From positions 48,930 through 112,929 of the forward strand of contig CAZIKF010000016.1 of NCBI GenBank assembly GCA_964539825.1: 64,000 nucleotides of DNA, read 5' to 3'. The translations under genes and the position numbers were made by a program. The stretch is from CAZIKF01 sp964539825 (lineage in GTDB: Bacteria > Muiribacteriota > UBA6191). Shown here piece after piece: positions 16,387-23,831 of this stretch. Under the pieces are notes generated by a model. It saw only the letters and a list, made by a program, of their open reading frames with translations, did not search any database and was not told the origin of the DNA. The first letter of the stretch is position 1. Each line of letters opens with the position of its first letter.

Positions 16387-16533
16387 ATGTATTTATCACA
16401 CAATTCTCTTGTTAGAGATTTTGAATCCGATAAAATTTCGGCCCAGGATGTGTTTTTCTATGTGAATCGGCTTTCTCGGGGAGAACGAAAGAAATTCATT
16501 AACAAGGCCCGCGATCTACTGATTATTCGATAG
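16387..16533 (+). CDS. Small protein of 48 aa, unknown
   Basis: ATG at 16387 to TAG at 16531-16533. The Shine-Dalgarno-like GAGAGGGA at 16373-16380 has good spacing. The peptide begins MYLSHNSLVRDFESDKISAQ, continues with DVFFYVNRLSRGERKKFINK and ends ARDLLIIR. It is amphipathic, mixed in charge, with no low-complexity bias and the look of a compact helical protein. It converges with leucine dehydrogenase, the stops 3 bp apart, and starts 14 bp from structured repeat copy 3, which reads away on the minus strand. No family is recognised. The ribosome binding site and composition argue that it is real. Confidence 0.5.
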   Translation: MYLSHNSLVRDFESDKISAQDVFFYVNRLSRGERKKFINKARDLLIIR

Positions 16534-16536
16534 GAA

Positions 16537-17628
16537 TTAACGTCCTACGGGGGTACCAGTTCGGTTAGCCCAGATCGAACTAATAGAGCGTATCTCCTCA
16601 AGTCGTCTTTCGGCCACTACATCGGCAGCTAAATAAGAAGGGATATTCTTCTCTTTGGCTGTTTCCAGGATTGAAGTAATGGTGTAGAAGAGATGATCCA
16701 CGCGCTTGAATGCACGCTCCTGGGAATATCCTGCTAATTCCTCGTAAACATTCATTAGTCCACCTGCGTTGATAACATAATCAGGGGCATAAATGATTCC
16801 CTTCTTGGTTAATTCATCTCCATGTCTATCCTCTTCGAGTTGGTTATTGGCAGCCCCAGCTACCACGGAACAGCGTAGAACCTCAAGTGTGCGATCATTA
16901 ATTACAGCACCTAGAGCACAGGGAGCAAAAACATCACAATCTACCGAATAAATTTCATCGGGATCTACTGACCGGGCAGAGCATTCCGAAACAACCTCTT
17001 CCATGGGCCTTTCATTCACATCGGTTACGATTAGATTGGCCCCCTCCGCATGAAGCAGTCGGCAGAGATGCTGACCTACATGCCCCAATCCCTGCACGGC
17101 TACGGTGACTCCCCTGAGACTTGAAGTTCCCTCTTTATGATTCCAGCAAGCCTTAATACCGTTATAAACACCTCGAGCGGTAACCGGAGAAGGATCTCCG
17201 CTGCCTCCACGGGCTACTGTAATTCCGGTCACATGGTCGGTTTCCATATTGATGTAGGACATATCCTGGATTGAGGAACCTACATCTTCAGCCGTGATAT
17301 AACGTCCATGAAGGGTTTCGATATAACGCCCGAAAGCACGAAAGAGGGCTTCGGTCTTATCCTGGGTAGGATCTCCAATAATTACAGCCTTACCTCCGCC
17401 AAGATTAAGTCCGGAAACAGCGGCCTTGTAGGTCATTCCGCGAGCCAGGCGGAGAACATCTACCACGGCGTCTTCCTCGCGCTCATAAGGATACATTCTA
17501 ACCCCTCCGAGAGCGGGACCGAGGGTCGTGTCATGAATACAAATAATGGCTCTCAGTCCAGAGGTTCTGTCCTGGCAAAAAACCAATTGCTCATAGTCGA
17601 ATTCTTTCATGCGGTTAAAGTAAGACAT
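16537..17628 (-). CDS. Leucine dehydrogenase family (Glu/Leu/Phe/Val dehydrogenase)
   Basis: 363-aa NAD-dependent branched-chain amino acid dehydrogenase, which deaminates leucine/valine/isoleucine to 2-oxo acids. The N-terminal domain has GPALGGVRMYPY near 37 and lysines K68 and K80 (GGGKAVI), at the same positions as the catalytic lysines of characterised leucine dehydrogenases. The Rossmann motif VAVQGLGHVGQHLC is near 175. AGAANNQL near 253 and INAGGLMNVYEE near 286 are family-typical. Monocistronic. Leucine versus phenylalanine preference cannot be fixed by eye, though length and spacing favour leucine. Confidence 0.92.
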   Translation of the reverse strand: MSYFNRMKEFDYEQLVFCQDRTSGLRAIICIHDTTLGPALGGVRMYPYEREEDAVVDVLRLARGMTYKAAVSGLNLGGGKAVIIGDPTQDKTEALFRAFGRYIETLHGRYITAEDVGSSIQDMSYINMETDHVTGITVARGGSGDPSPVTARGVYNGIKACWNHKEGTSSLRGVTVAVQGLGHVGQHLCRLLHAEGANLIVTDVNERPMEEVVSECSARSVDPDEIYSVDCDVFAPCALGAVINDRTLEVLRCSVVAGAANNQLEEDRHGDELTKKGIIYAPDYVINAGGLMNVYEELAGYSQERAFKRVDHLFYTITSILETAKEKNIPSYLAADVVAERRLEEIRSISSIWANRTGTPVGR

Positions 17629-17864
17629 TTTGTCTCCTTCCTGATTTCAGGGAACCGGTTTACTGCTTTGAATCCAAGGCTAAATTCCGCTATAAGAGAG
17701 GGCTTCAGCGGAGCCATTTCTCACGGGTGTTATCGACACTTACAATACATGAAACCCTGGGGTTCTTTCAAGCAGTAGGCATTTGCCCACAGGGCCATCC
17801 TATTAAATTTCCTGTGAGAGGACGTCCCTTCTCAATCCATAGCGCTACGGTTCTCGGCTCAACA

Positions 17865-19880
17865 TCAATCCAGGTAGGCGGTGGAAACCCCATGAACGGG
17901 GCAAATAGCCCGAGGCTCTTTATCCCGATCAAAGATCTCCTTGGTCGTATAGCGGCAAGATGGGGAAGCTAAGAGTCCAGATACCCGACAGATTCGTGAT
18001 TCCAATAATTCGGGAGGTAAGTGATTTGCCTCGGGCTCCTCGTCTAGCATCTCAGGCATCTGCATTTTTAGGGTGCGAAAAAAGTCACCAATTACAGGAG
18101 CAGCTACCCTGGAGCTAGGGGCACGATTTTCCAAGCTTTTTCTGGAGTTATAACCAAAGGTAACCAGGGCGGCAATTCGACGAGTCATACCAATGAACCA
18201 GGTATCGATATAATCCTGATTGGTTCCCGTTTTTCCGGCAATTCTCAACCCCTTCACCCTGGTTGCCTTTCCGCTTCCATTCTGAACTACGGATTCCATC
18301 ATTGAAAAGACCTTGAAGGCGGTGGTTACCGAAATTGCTTCCCTTTCTTCAGTTGGAGCCCTGTATAAGACTACTCCATTCGCATCTTCTATTTTGGTAA
18401 TGAACCTGGGTGCGGCATAGACACCATAGTTCGCGATTGTGCTATAGGCTGAGACCAGCTCCACCGGGGTAACTTCTGTACTCCCCAGGGCGAGGGTTAA
18501 GTTTGGTTCGAGGTAGGACTCAATTCCCATTTTTCTGGCAATCTCGATGGTTGGCTGAATACCGGTTCTCTCCAAGAGCTTAATGGAGATCATATTGTAG
18601 GAATGCTCCAAAGCCGTTCGCAAAATGCAGGGACCATGGTAAATCCCTCCATAGTTCTCTGGAGTCCACTCCTTTTTCTCGCTAGCAATATAATAACTCA
18701 GGGGTTCATCGTTGAGGATCAGGTTTGCGGGGGTTCCCTTTTCAAATGCAGCCGCATAAATAAAGGGTTTGAAGCAGGATCCGGGCTGCCTTCTAGCCTG
18801 AACTGCCCGATTAAATTTAGATTTCTGAAAGTCTCTACCGCCGATGAGGCTAAGAATGTCACCTGTACTTACATCCCTTACCACGAAAGCTCCCTGGAGA
18901 CCCACATCATTCTTGGCCTCATCGCTTTGAAAAAGCTTAGCCTGTCTAAAAGACTGTTCCGCCAGGCGATGTACTCCAAGATCAAGTGTCGTATAGATTC
19001 TCAACCCGTTTTCGAGAACCTTACGCCTGCCTAAAATACGAAAAGCGTCCTTCACAACCACCTGGGTGAAATAAGGAGCTTCCATGGTCTCCTTAACATT
19101 CTCAGAACCACTTCCTAAAACCAACTCCTGGCCGAAAGCCTGGTCATATTGGTAAATGGAAACAAATTTCATTTCCAGCATTTTGCCCAGGACAAGCTTT
19201 TGTCGGGACCTGGCACGCTCCATGTTCCGCAAGGGGGAATACTTGTTGGGTGCCTTTAGCAGGCCCGCAAGAAGAGCTGCCTCGGCGATAGTTAAGTCCT
19301 GGGAAGCCTTGTTAAAATATTCTCGACTGGCAGTTTCAATACCATAGAAATTCTCTCCAAAGAATACGGTATTTAAATACATTTCGAGAATTTCATCCTT
19401 GGTATAGAGATACTCCATTCTCAGGGCCAGAATGATTTCCTTGAGCTTTCTGGTGATCGATTTTTCAGGGGAAAGATACACATTGCGAATCAGTTGTTGT
19501 GTAATCGTAGAAGCCCCATGAGCAAATTTTCCAGTGCGAATATCGATAATGATCGCACCAACGATTCTTACGATATCAATACCGAAGTGGGAGCGAAATC
19601 GCTCATCCTCAACTGCGATAAACGCATTCTTGACATGATCGGGAAGTTCTTGAATTCTTATCAGCTTCATCCGGGAATCGGTCAATCCCAATGTCTGTAG
19701 TAACTGTGAATTTCGATCAAAAATTCTCGTTCTTACCGAGGGCTTGAGATCAGTTGCATGAATCTCAGGAAGCGCTTCCCACAGTCCCTGGAATATTCCG
19801 CCAACCATGCCGAATCCAACCGATGCAAAACCAATTAGTAGCAATAGACAAAAGGTCAGAACAGTTTTAATGATTTTCAT
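17865..19880 (-). CDS. mrcA: Bifunctional penicillin-binding protein 1A (GT51 transglycosylase/transpeptidase)
   Basis: 671 aa. One N-terminal membrane anchor (8-30). The GT51 domain holds the catalytic Glu in VEDERFRSHFGID (about 90) and GASTITQQLIRNVYL (about 122). The transpeptidase domain holds SCFK (nucleophile Ser near 367 in RQPGSCFKPF), SYN in EHSYNMISIKL (about 427) and KTGT near 547. Builds and cross-links peptidoglycan in the periplasm. It ends with a cysteine-bearing tail after the transpeptidase domain. Overlaps ispD by 14 bp, so it belongs to the isoprenoid/ribosome-factor run. A 236-bp gap follows before leucine dehydrogenase. Confidence 0.93.
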   Translation of the reverse strand: MKIIKTVLTFCLLLLIGFASVGFGMVGGIFQGLWEALPEIHATDLKPSVRTRIFDRNSQLLQTLGLTDSRMKLIRIQELPDHVKNAFIAVEDERFRSHFGIDIVRIVGAIIIDIRTGKFAHGASTITQQLIRNVYLSPEKSITRKLKEIILALRMEYLYTKDEILEMYLNTVFFGENFYGIETASREYFNKASQDLTIAEAALLAGLLKAPNKYSPLRNMERARSRQKLVLGKMLEMKFVSIYQYDQAFGQELVLGSGSENVKETMEAPYFTQVVVKDAFRILGRRKVLENGLRIYTTLDLGVHRLAEQSFRQAKLFQSDEAKNDVGLQGAFVVRDVSTGDILSLIGGRDFQKSKFNRAVQARRQPGSCFKPFIYAAAFEKGTPANLILNDEPLSYYIASEKKEWTPENYGGIYHGPCILRTALEHSYNMISIKLLERTGIQPTIEIARKMGIESYLEPNLTLALGSTEVTPVELVSAYSTIANYGVYAAPRFITKIEDANGVVLYRAPTEEREAISVTTAFKVFSMMESVVQNGSGKATRVKGLRIAGKTGTNQDYIDTWFIGMTRRIAALVTFGYNSRKSLENRAPSSRVAAPVIGDFFRTLKMQMPEMLDEEPEANHLPPELLESRICRVSGLLASPSCRYTTKEIFDRDKEPRAICPVHGVSTAYLD

Positions 19881-20556
19881 GATGGGACTGCCGAAGATAA
19901 TATTCGAATAGGTTTAAATCACTGGGAATGGTAATTTTCAGATTTTCAGACTCTCCCTCAACAAGTCTTACTTCCAATCCAAAATGCTCCGCATAAGTGG
20001 AATCATCAGAGCCCAGAATACCCCGGGCTAATCCTACTTCATAAGACTCAAGAATTTTACCATAGGGAAAAACTTGGGGGGTTTGAACCCTCACAAGAGA
20101 ACAACGGTCAACAGTGTGTTTTACCACCATTTCTTCAACTTTTTTAAGCGTGTCATTTACGGGGATGCCGGGAACCACGCCGCATCCCTCTGATTGAACG
20201 ATTTTCACCAGGGATTCAATCAGAGAAACAGATGGATTAGGCCTGGCTCCATCATGGATAAGTACAATTTGGGTGGAAGAGGGACAGGATCGCAGACCTG
20301 CCAAAACTGAATGTGCCCGCTCCGCTCCTCCCCTTACTACCGTGCAGGGTATGGAAAGGTCTCCCAAGGCTCTCTTGATTTTTTCCTCTTCACCCGCTCT
20401 GGACGTGATGATTAATCCATCAATGAAACCGCTGGACTGCAATCTCTCACAAGCATGGTAAAGGATACTTTTTCCATCTATCTCAAGGAATTGCTTTGGA
20501 ATCTCTGAGCCAAATCTTTTTCCCGCCCCGGCTCCGAGCAATACCGCCATCACCAT
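19867..20556 (-). CDS. ispD: 2-C-methyl-D-erythritol 4-phosphate cytidylyltransferase
   Basis: 229 aa. Joins CTP to MEP in the non-mevalonate isoprenoid pathway. Motifs: LLGAGAGKRFG (nucleotide-binding loop, 5-15), KQFLEIDGK, RGGAERAHSV near 75, HDGARP near 100, PVNDTLK near 131, RVQTPQVF near 150 and DDSTYAE near 181. Usual length. Precedes PBP1A with a 14-bp overlap and follows ispA by 14 bp, which links undecaprenyl precursor supply to wall synthesis. No IspF domain is fused. Confidence 0.95.
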   Translation of the reverse strand: MVMAVLLGAGAGKRFGSEIPKQFLEIDGKSILYHACERLQSSGFIDGLIITSRAGEEEKIKRALGDLSIPCTVVRGGAERAHSVLAGLRSCPSSTQIVLIHDGARPNPSVSLIESLVKIVQSEGCGVVPGIPVNDTLKKVEEMVVKHTVDRCSLVRVQTPQVFPYGKILESYEVGLARGILGSDDSTYAEHFGLEVRLVEGESENLKITIPSDLNLFEYYLRQSHHENH

Positions 20557-20570
20557 TGTGAATCACAACC

Positions 20571-21500
20571 TCAAGAAGTTCGAACCAGCAGATAGTCCAT
20601 AAGGTTTTGAAGGAAACGTGCCTCTGGCGAACCAATTGATGAAAGCAAATCCTTACCCATGGTCACATGCTGCTTTGCCAGAATCCTGGATTTATCAATG
20701 CCCAAAACGGAAGGAACAGTGGACTTCTCCAACGCCAAATCTGAACCTTGAGGCTTCCCAAGGCTCTCGGTGGTACCAGTCAGATCAAGAATATCATCGG
20801 TAATCTGAAAGACCATGCCAAAGTGTTCTCCAAAGTCAGACAACAGTTTCAGTTCCATCTCAGAGGCACCAGCTAAAACTCCGCCAACCTGCAAAGATCC
20901 GACAAAGAGCTTTCCGGTTTTATACTCATGGATCTCACTTACCTCTTTCAAACTAGACTTCTTTTTTTCTGCCTGCAGGTCCAAAACCTGTCCGGCAATC
21001 ATACCGTCGGCTCCGATGGCTCTGGACAAAATAGCAATAAGATCTACGATGACTTTATCAGAAAATCCTTGTTCTCTACTGCGAACAATGATGGTATCCC
21101 AGGCCAGGGTTAGGAGTGCATCACCAGCAAGGGTAGCGATATCTTCACCGAATTTCTTGTGACATGTTTCAATACCTCGGCGATAGTCGGTATCATCCAT
21201 ACAAGGAAGATCATCATGGATGAGGGAATAGGTATGCAAATGCTCAATAGCAACCACGATGTCGAGGATTTTTTCCTGCCGGGCACCAAATAGCTTTCCA
21301 GCCTGGAGAGCCAAAATAGGTCGAATCCTTTTTGCCCTGGCAAAGAGGGAATACTCCATGGCTTGCTTTAAAACTTGTGCATGGGATTGGTTAACTTCAG
21401 CCGTACGCCGTAGGCTGTTTTCGACAATGAGACGTAAGGATTCAAACTGAGGTTCGAAGGTAGAGTGGTCCATTGAAAAGTCGTTGACTGGGTGGGTCAA
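20571..21500 (-). CDS. ispA: Polyprenyl (farnesyl/geranyl) diphosphate synthase
   Basis: 309-aa trans-prenyltransferase with the first aspartate-rich motif DDLPCMDD (about 97-104) and the second, ITDDILDLTG (about 235). GKLFVGSLQVGG near 190 and the LIHDDL context match the IspA group that makes farnesyl diphosphate from IPP and DMAPP. Start ATG 21500 overlaps the small gene upstream by 4 bp. Chain length of the product cannot be told with certainty. Confidence 0.93.
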   Translation of the reverse strand: MTHPVNDFSMDHSTFEPQFESLRLIVENSLRRTAEVNQSHAQVLKQAMEYSLFARAKRIRPILALQAGKLFGARQEKILDIVVAIEHLHTYSLIHDDLPCMDDTDYRRGIETCHKKFGEDIATLAGDALLTLAWDTIIVRSREQGFSDKVIVDLIAILSRAIGADGMIAGQVLDLQAEKKKSSLKEVSEIHEYKTGKLFVGSLQVGGVLAGASEMELKLLSDFGEHFGMVFQITDDILDLTGTTESLGKPQGSDLALEKSTVPSVLGIDKSRILAKQHVTMGKDLLSSIGSPEARFLQNLMDYLLVRTS

Positions 21501-21670
21501 TGGAGAAGCTGCCCTTCAAATCTCTCATCACTAAACAGACGATTGACCTCTCCTCTCAATACCGTAATATCCAGCAAAAAGGTTCGAAGTTCATCTTCGG
21601 AAGACGATTCGAGAAGACTCTCCAGTTCCTGTCCCAGCTTTATGAGGGACTTACGAGGGTCTTGATTCAT
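21497..21670 (-). CDS. Small 57-aa protein between ribF and ispA, unknown
   Basis: Start set at ATG 21670, which has GTGAGG 7-10 nt upstream; the longer in-frame version from 21709 would overlap ribF and has no site. Sequence begins MNQDPRKSLIKLGQELESLL and looks all-helical and acidic. The 4-bp overlap with ispA is the usual place of xseB (exonuclease VII small subunit) in proteobacteria. The helical size fits loosely, but the YEEALxxLExIVxxLE pattern of XseB is not visible. Left unassigned. Confidence 0.55.
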   Translation of the reverse strand: MNQDPRKSLIKLGQELESLLESSSEDELRTFLLDITVLRGEVNRLFSDERFEGQLLH

Positions 21671-21705
21671 AATAGTCCTCACTATACAGACCAGCCTGGA
21701 GGGAT

Positions 21706-22662
21706 TCAACCGATGAACTGAGAGTGCGCATGATTACCAGTATTTTCCTGAAAAACTGACTCCATTTGGATGAGATCCTTGCCAATCTGGGTCTTCAGCG
21801 CGTTGGGTGAGGTAAATTGAAGAACAGGCCGAAGAAGTTTTAGGAAGTTTAACTGGAGCTTTTCTCCATACAGTTCACGCTGTAATCCAGGAATATGGGC
21901 TTCCATCTTGGGCTGATCATCACCGAAGGTTGGATTGGAACCATAGTTAACCAGTGCGGGAAACGAATTCCCATCCTCAAGTTTGGCCAAAGTCACGTAG
22001 ACTCCAAACTTCAAAAGAGAGGAAAAGCCCTCGAGATTTGCCGTTGGAAACCCCAGGTGTCTCCCTCTTTTTTCACCCTCCACCACGGTTCCCTCTACCA
22101 GATAATATCTTCCAGTCAATTTTAAGTAGGTCTCCACCTTACCTCTGGAAACCTCTTCTCGAAGAAATGCTGAGGAAACTCTTACCCCATCCATCATAAT
22201 TGTGGAAGCAATCTCACACTCCACTTCACGCGGTATCAGCAGTGATTTTAAGGTATTGGGATTCCCCTCGGCTCCTTTTCCAAACGCAAAATTAAAACCT
22301 ACTGAAACTGAATCCAAAGTAATTTTTGAACATAACTTCTCTATAAATTTAGAAGGTGGTATTTGGGAAAAACTCGGAGTGAAATCTGCCACGATCACCC
22401 CATCTAGCCCAAGCGCAAGAAGTGCTTCATAGCGCCTTTGGAAGCTTTGCAGCAGAATTAAGTTCCTACGTGGAGAAATAATGGTTCGCGGATGAGGTTC
22501 AAAAGTCAGGGCATAAGATTTAGCCCCCGTGCTTCGAGCCTTCTCGAGCATCTTATTGATAAGCTGCTGATGAGCACAATGAACCCCGTCGAAGTTCCCA
22601 ATAGCCAGACAGGTTTTGAGTGAGGTATGAAATTGATCAAACCGATGAATTCTCGGGTTCAT
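21706..22662 (-). CDS. ribF: Bifunctional riboflavin kinase/FAD synthetase
   Basis: 318 aa from ATG 22662, which overlaps the truB stop by 4 bp (ATGA); an upstream ATG at 22704 lies inside truB and is not used. The N-terminal FAD synthetase domain has LAIGNFDGVHCAHQQL with the nucleotidyltransferase HxxH-like motif, EPHPRTI and SSAFLREEVSRG. The C-terminal riboflavin kinase domain has GRHLGFPTANLE and GVYVTLAKLEDG, and NYGSNPTFGD. Supplies FMN and FAD, which the NQR complex and ApbE use heavily. Confidence 0.94.
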   Translation of the reverse strand: MNPRIHRFDQFHTSLKTCLAIGNFDGVHCAHQQLINKMLEKARSTGAKSYALTFEPHPRTIISPRRNLILLQSFQRRYEALLALGLDGVIVADFTPSFSQIPPSKFIEKLCSKITLDSVSVGFNFAFGKGAEGNPNTLKSLLIPREVECEIASTIMMDGVRVSSAFLREEVSRGKVETYLKLTGRYYLVEGTVVEGEKRGRHLGFPTANLEGFSSLLKFGVYVTLAKLEDGNSFPALVNYGSNPTFGDDQPKMEAHIPGLQRELYGEKLQLNFLKLLRPVLQFTSPNALKTQIGKDLIQMESVFQENTGNHAHSQFIG

Positions 22663-23369
22663 AGAGCCATACACCAGGACCCGGAAAAGGGCTCGCCGAC
22701 ACATAGGGATTTAAAAAACTCATGGTGATTGACAGCATTTTCATATTCAAAGGGTCCCACCCTTGTACGGGTCAGTTTTTCCAGGGTTCCCGCAAACTCC
22801 GATCCCTCTAGAAAATCCTGTACCAATTGGCGAACGTAGGTACCTTTAGAGCAAGTCACGGAAAAGTTTACTCTATCCCTTTCTACGGGACCCAGGTCCA
22901 GGGAATAGATTGTGACTCTCTTTCCGGGAATCCCTTCAATGAGCTGATTCTTACGAGCTAACTCATAGAGTTTTTTACCTTGAACTTTTCTGGCTGAGTA
23001 ATGAGGGGTCTTTTGTTCATACGTCCCCACGAGCGACTGCCGCTTTTCTTCAAATTCTTCCAGGGAAAACACCTTTTCAGATGATGAATAGATTTCCAGT
23101 TTGCCTTCCACGTCCAGGGTATCTGTTTTGTAACCCAGGCGAAAATATCCGGCATAGGTCTTATCACCCGAAATAAACTCTTGAAGGAGCCTTGTTCCTC
23201 TATTGATTCCGATCGGTAAAACTCCGTCCGCAAAGGGATCCAGTGTTCCTCCATGCCCAACTTTTTTGGCACCGGTTAGCCTCTTGATAAAACTCACACA
23301 ATCTGCGGACGTAACTCCCGGAGGTTTGTGAAAATTTACGAGACCATGAAATTCAGGAAGCTCTCTCAT
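22659..23369 (-). CDS. truB: tRNA pseudouridine(55) synthase
   Basis: 236 aa. Makes pseudouridine 55 in the tRNA T-loop. Catalytic Asp is D44 in GHGGTLDPFADGVLPIG. Other motifs are NFHKPPGVTS (12-21), YSARKVQGKKLYELAR (about 127) and CSKGTYVRQLVQD (about 182). Slightly short, lacking the C-terminal PUA extension seen in E. coli TruB. ATGA overlaps on both sides (rbfA upstream, ribF downstream). Confidence 0.95.
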   Translation of the reverse strand: MRELPEFHGLVNFHKPPGVTSADCVSFIKRLTGAKKVGHGGTLDPFADGVLPIGINRGTRLLQEFISGDKTYAGYFRLGYKTDTLDVEGKLEIYSSSEKVFSLEEFEEKRQSLVGTYEQKTPHYSARKVQGKKLYELARKNQLIEGIPGKRVTIYSLDLGPVERDRVNFSVTCSKGTYVRQLVQDFLEGSEFAGTLEKLTRTRVGPFEYENAVNHHEFFKSLCVGEPFSGSWCMAL

Positions 23370-23830
23370 GATGGTTCCTCCACCTCAGGATCATCTCCAG
23401 TAGGTTCGAGTTCTGGGGATGGAGTTGAATCATCATTGGATTCAGGTCCAAGAATAGCCTTGAGCTCTTCACCCTCTTTTCTCAAGACCTCGTCGACCAG
23501 GTTCATTTCTTCCTTCCAGCTATCATAATAAAAGTCAAGTCGTGGAACTGATCGTGCCTTTATGATTTTTGCCAGGCAGGAGCGAAAATATCCTGCGGAC
23601 TTCTGAAGTATGCGCATGACTTCTTTCTTGTCATTTTCAGAGAGTTCTTCTCTGAGGAAGGATATATAGATCTTGGCCAGGGAGCCATCACGATTCAAGG
23701 CAACTTCTTGAAGAATTGGTGAGGCTTTTCTTACTCTTTCATCATTGATATCCCGGGAGATTAGTTCGCTCACTCCTCGATAAATATCACTCTGAATTCT
23801 TTCCCGTTTATGAGATACCTGCCTGCGCAT
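23366..23830 (-). CDS. rbfA: Ribosome-binding factor A
   Basis: 154 aa. The single KH-like domain spans about 1-115, with VSELISRDINDERVRKASPI, AKIYISFL and LRxxLAKxIKARxVPRLDFYYD-type sequence near 85-103. Helps 16S rRNA 5'-end maturation in the 30S subunit. An acidic, Pro/Glu-rich C-terminal tail of about 35 residues is an extension beyond the core. Translationally coupled to truB by a 4-bp overlap and 1 bp downstream of infB. Confidence 0.92.
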   Translation of the reverse strand: MRRQVSHKRERIQSDIYRGVSELISRDINDERVRKASPILQEVALNRDGSLAKIYISFLREELSENDKKEVMRILQKSAGYFRSCLAKIIKARSVPRLDFYYDSWKEEMNLVDEVLRKEGEELKAILGPESNDDSTPSPELEPTGDDPEVEEPS

Positions 23831-23831
23831 T

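Noticed and set aside
21497..21709. xseB (exonuclease VII small subunit) call for the small gene before ispA
   Set aside because: Position and size fit, but the characteristic XseB sequence pattern is not visible.
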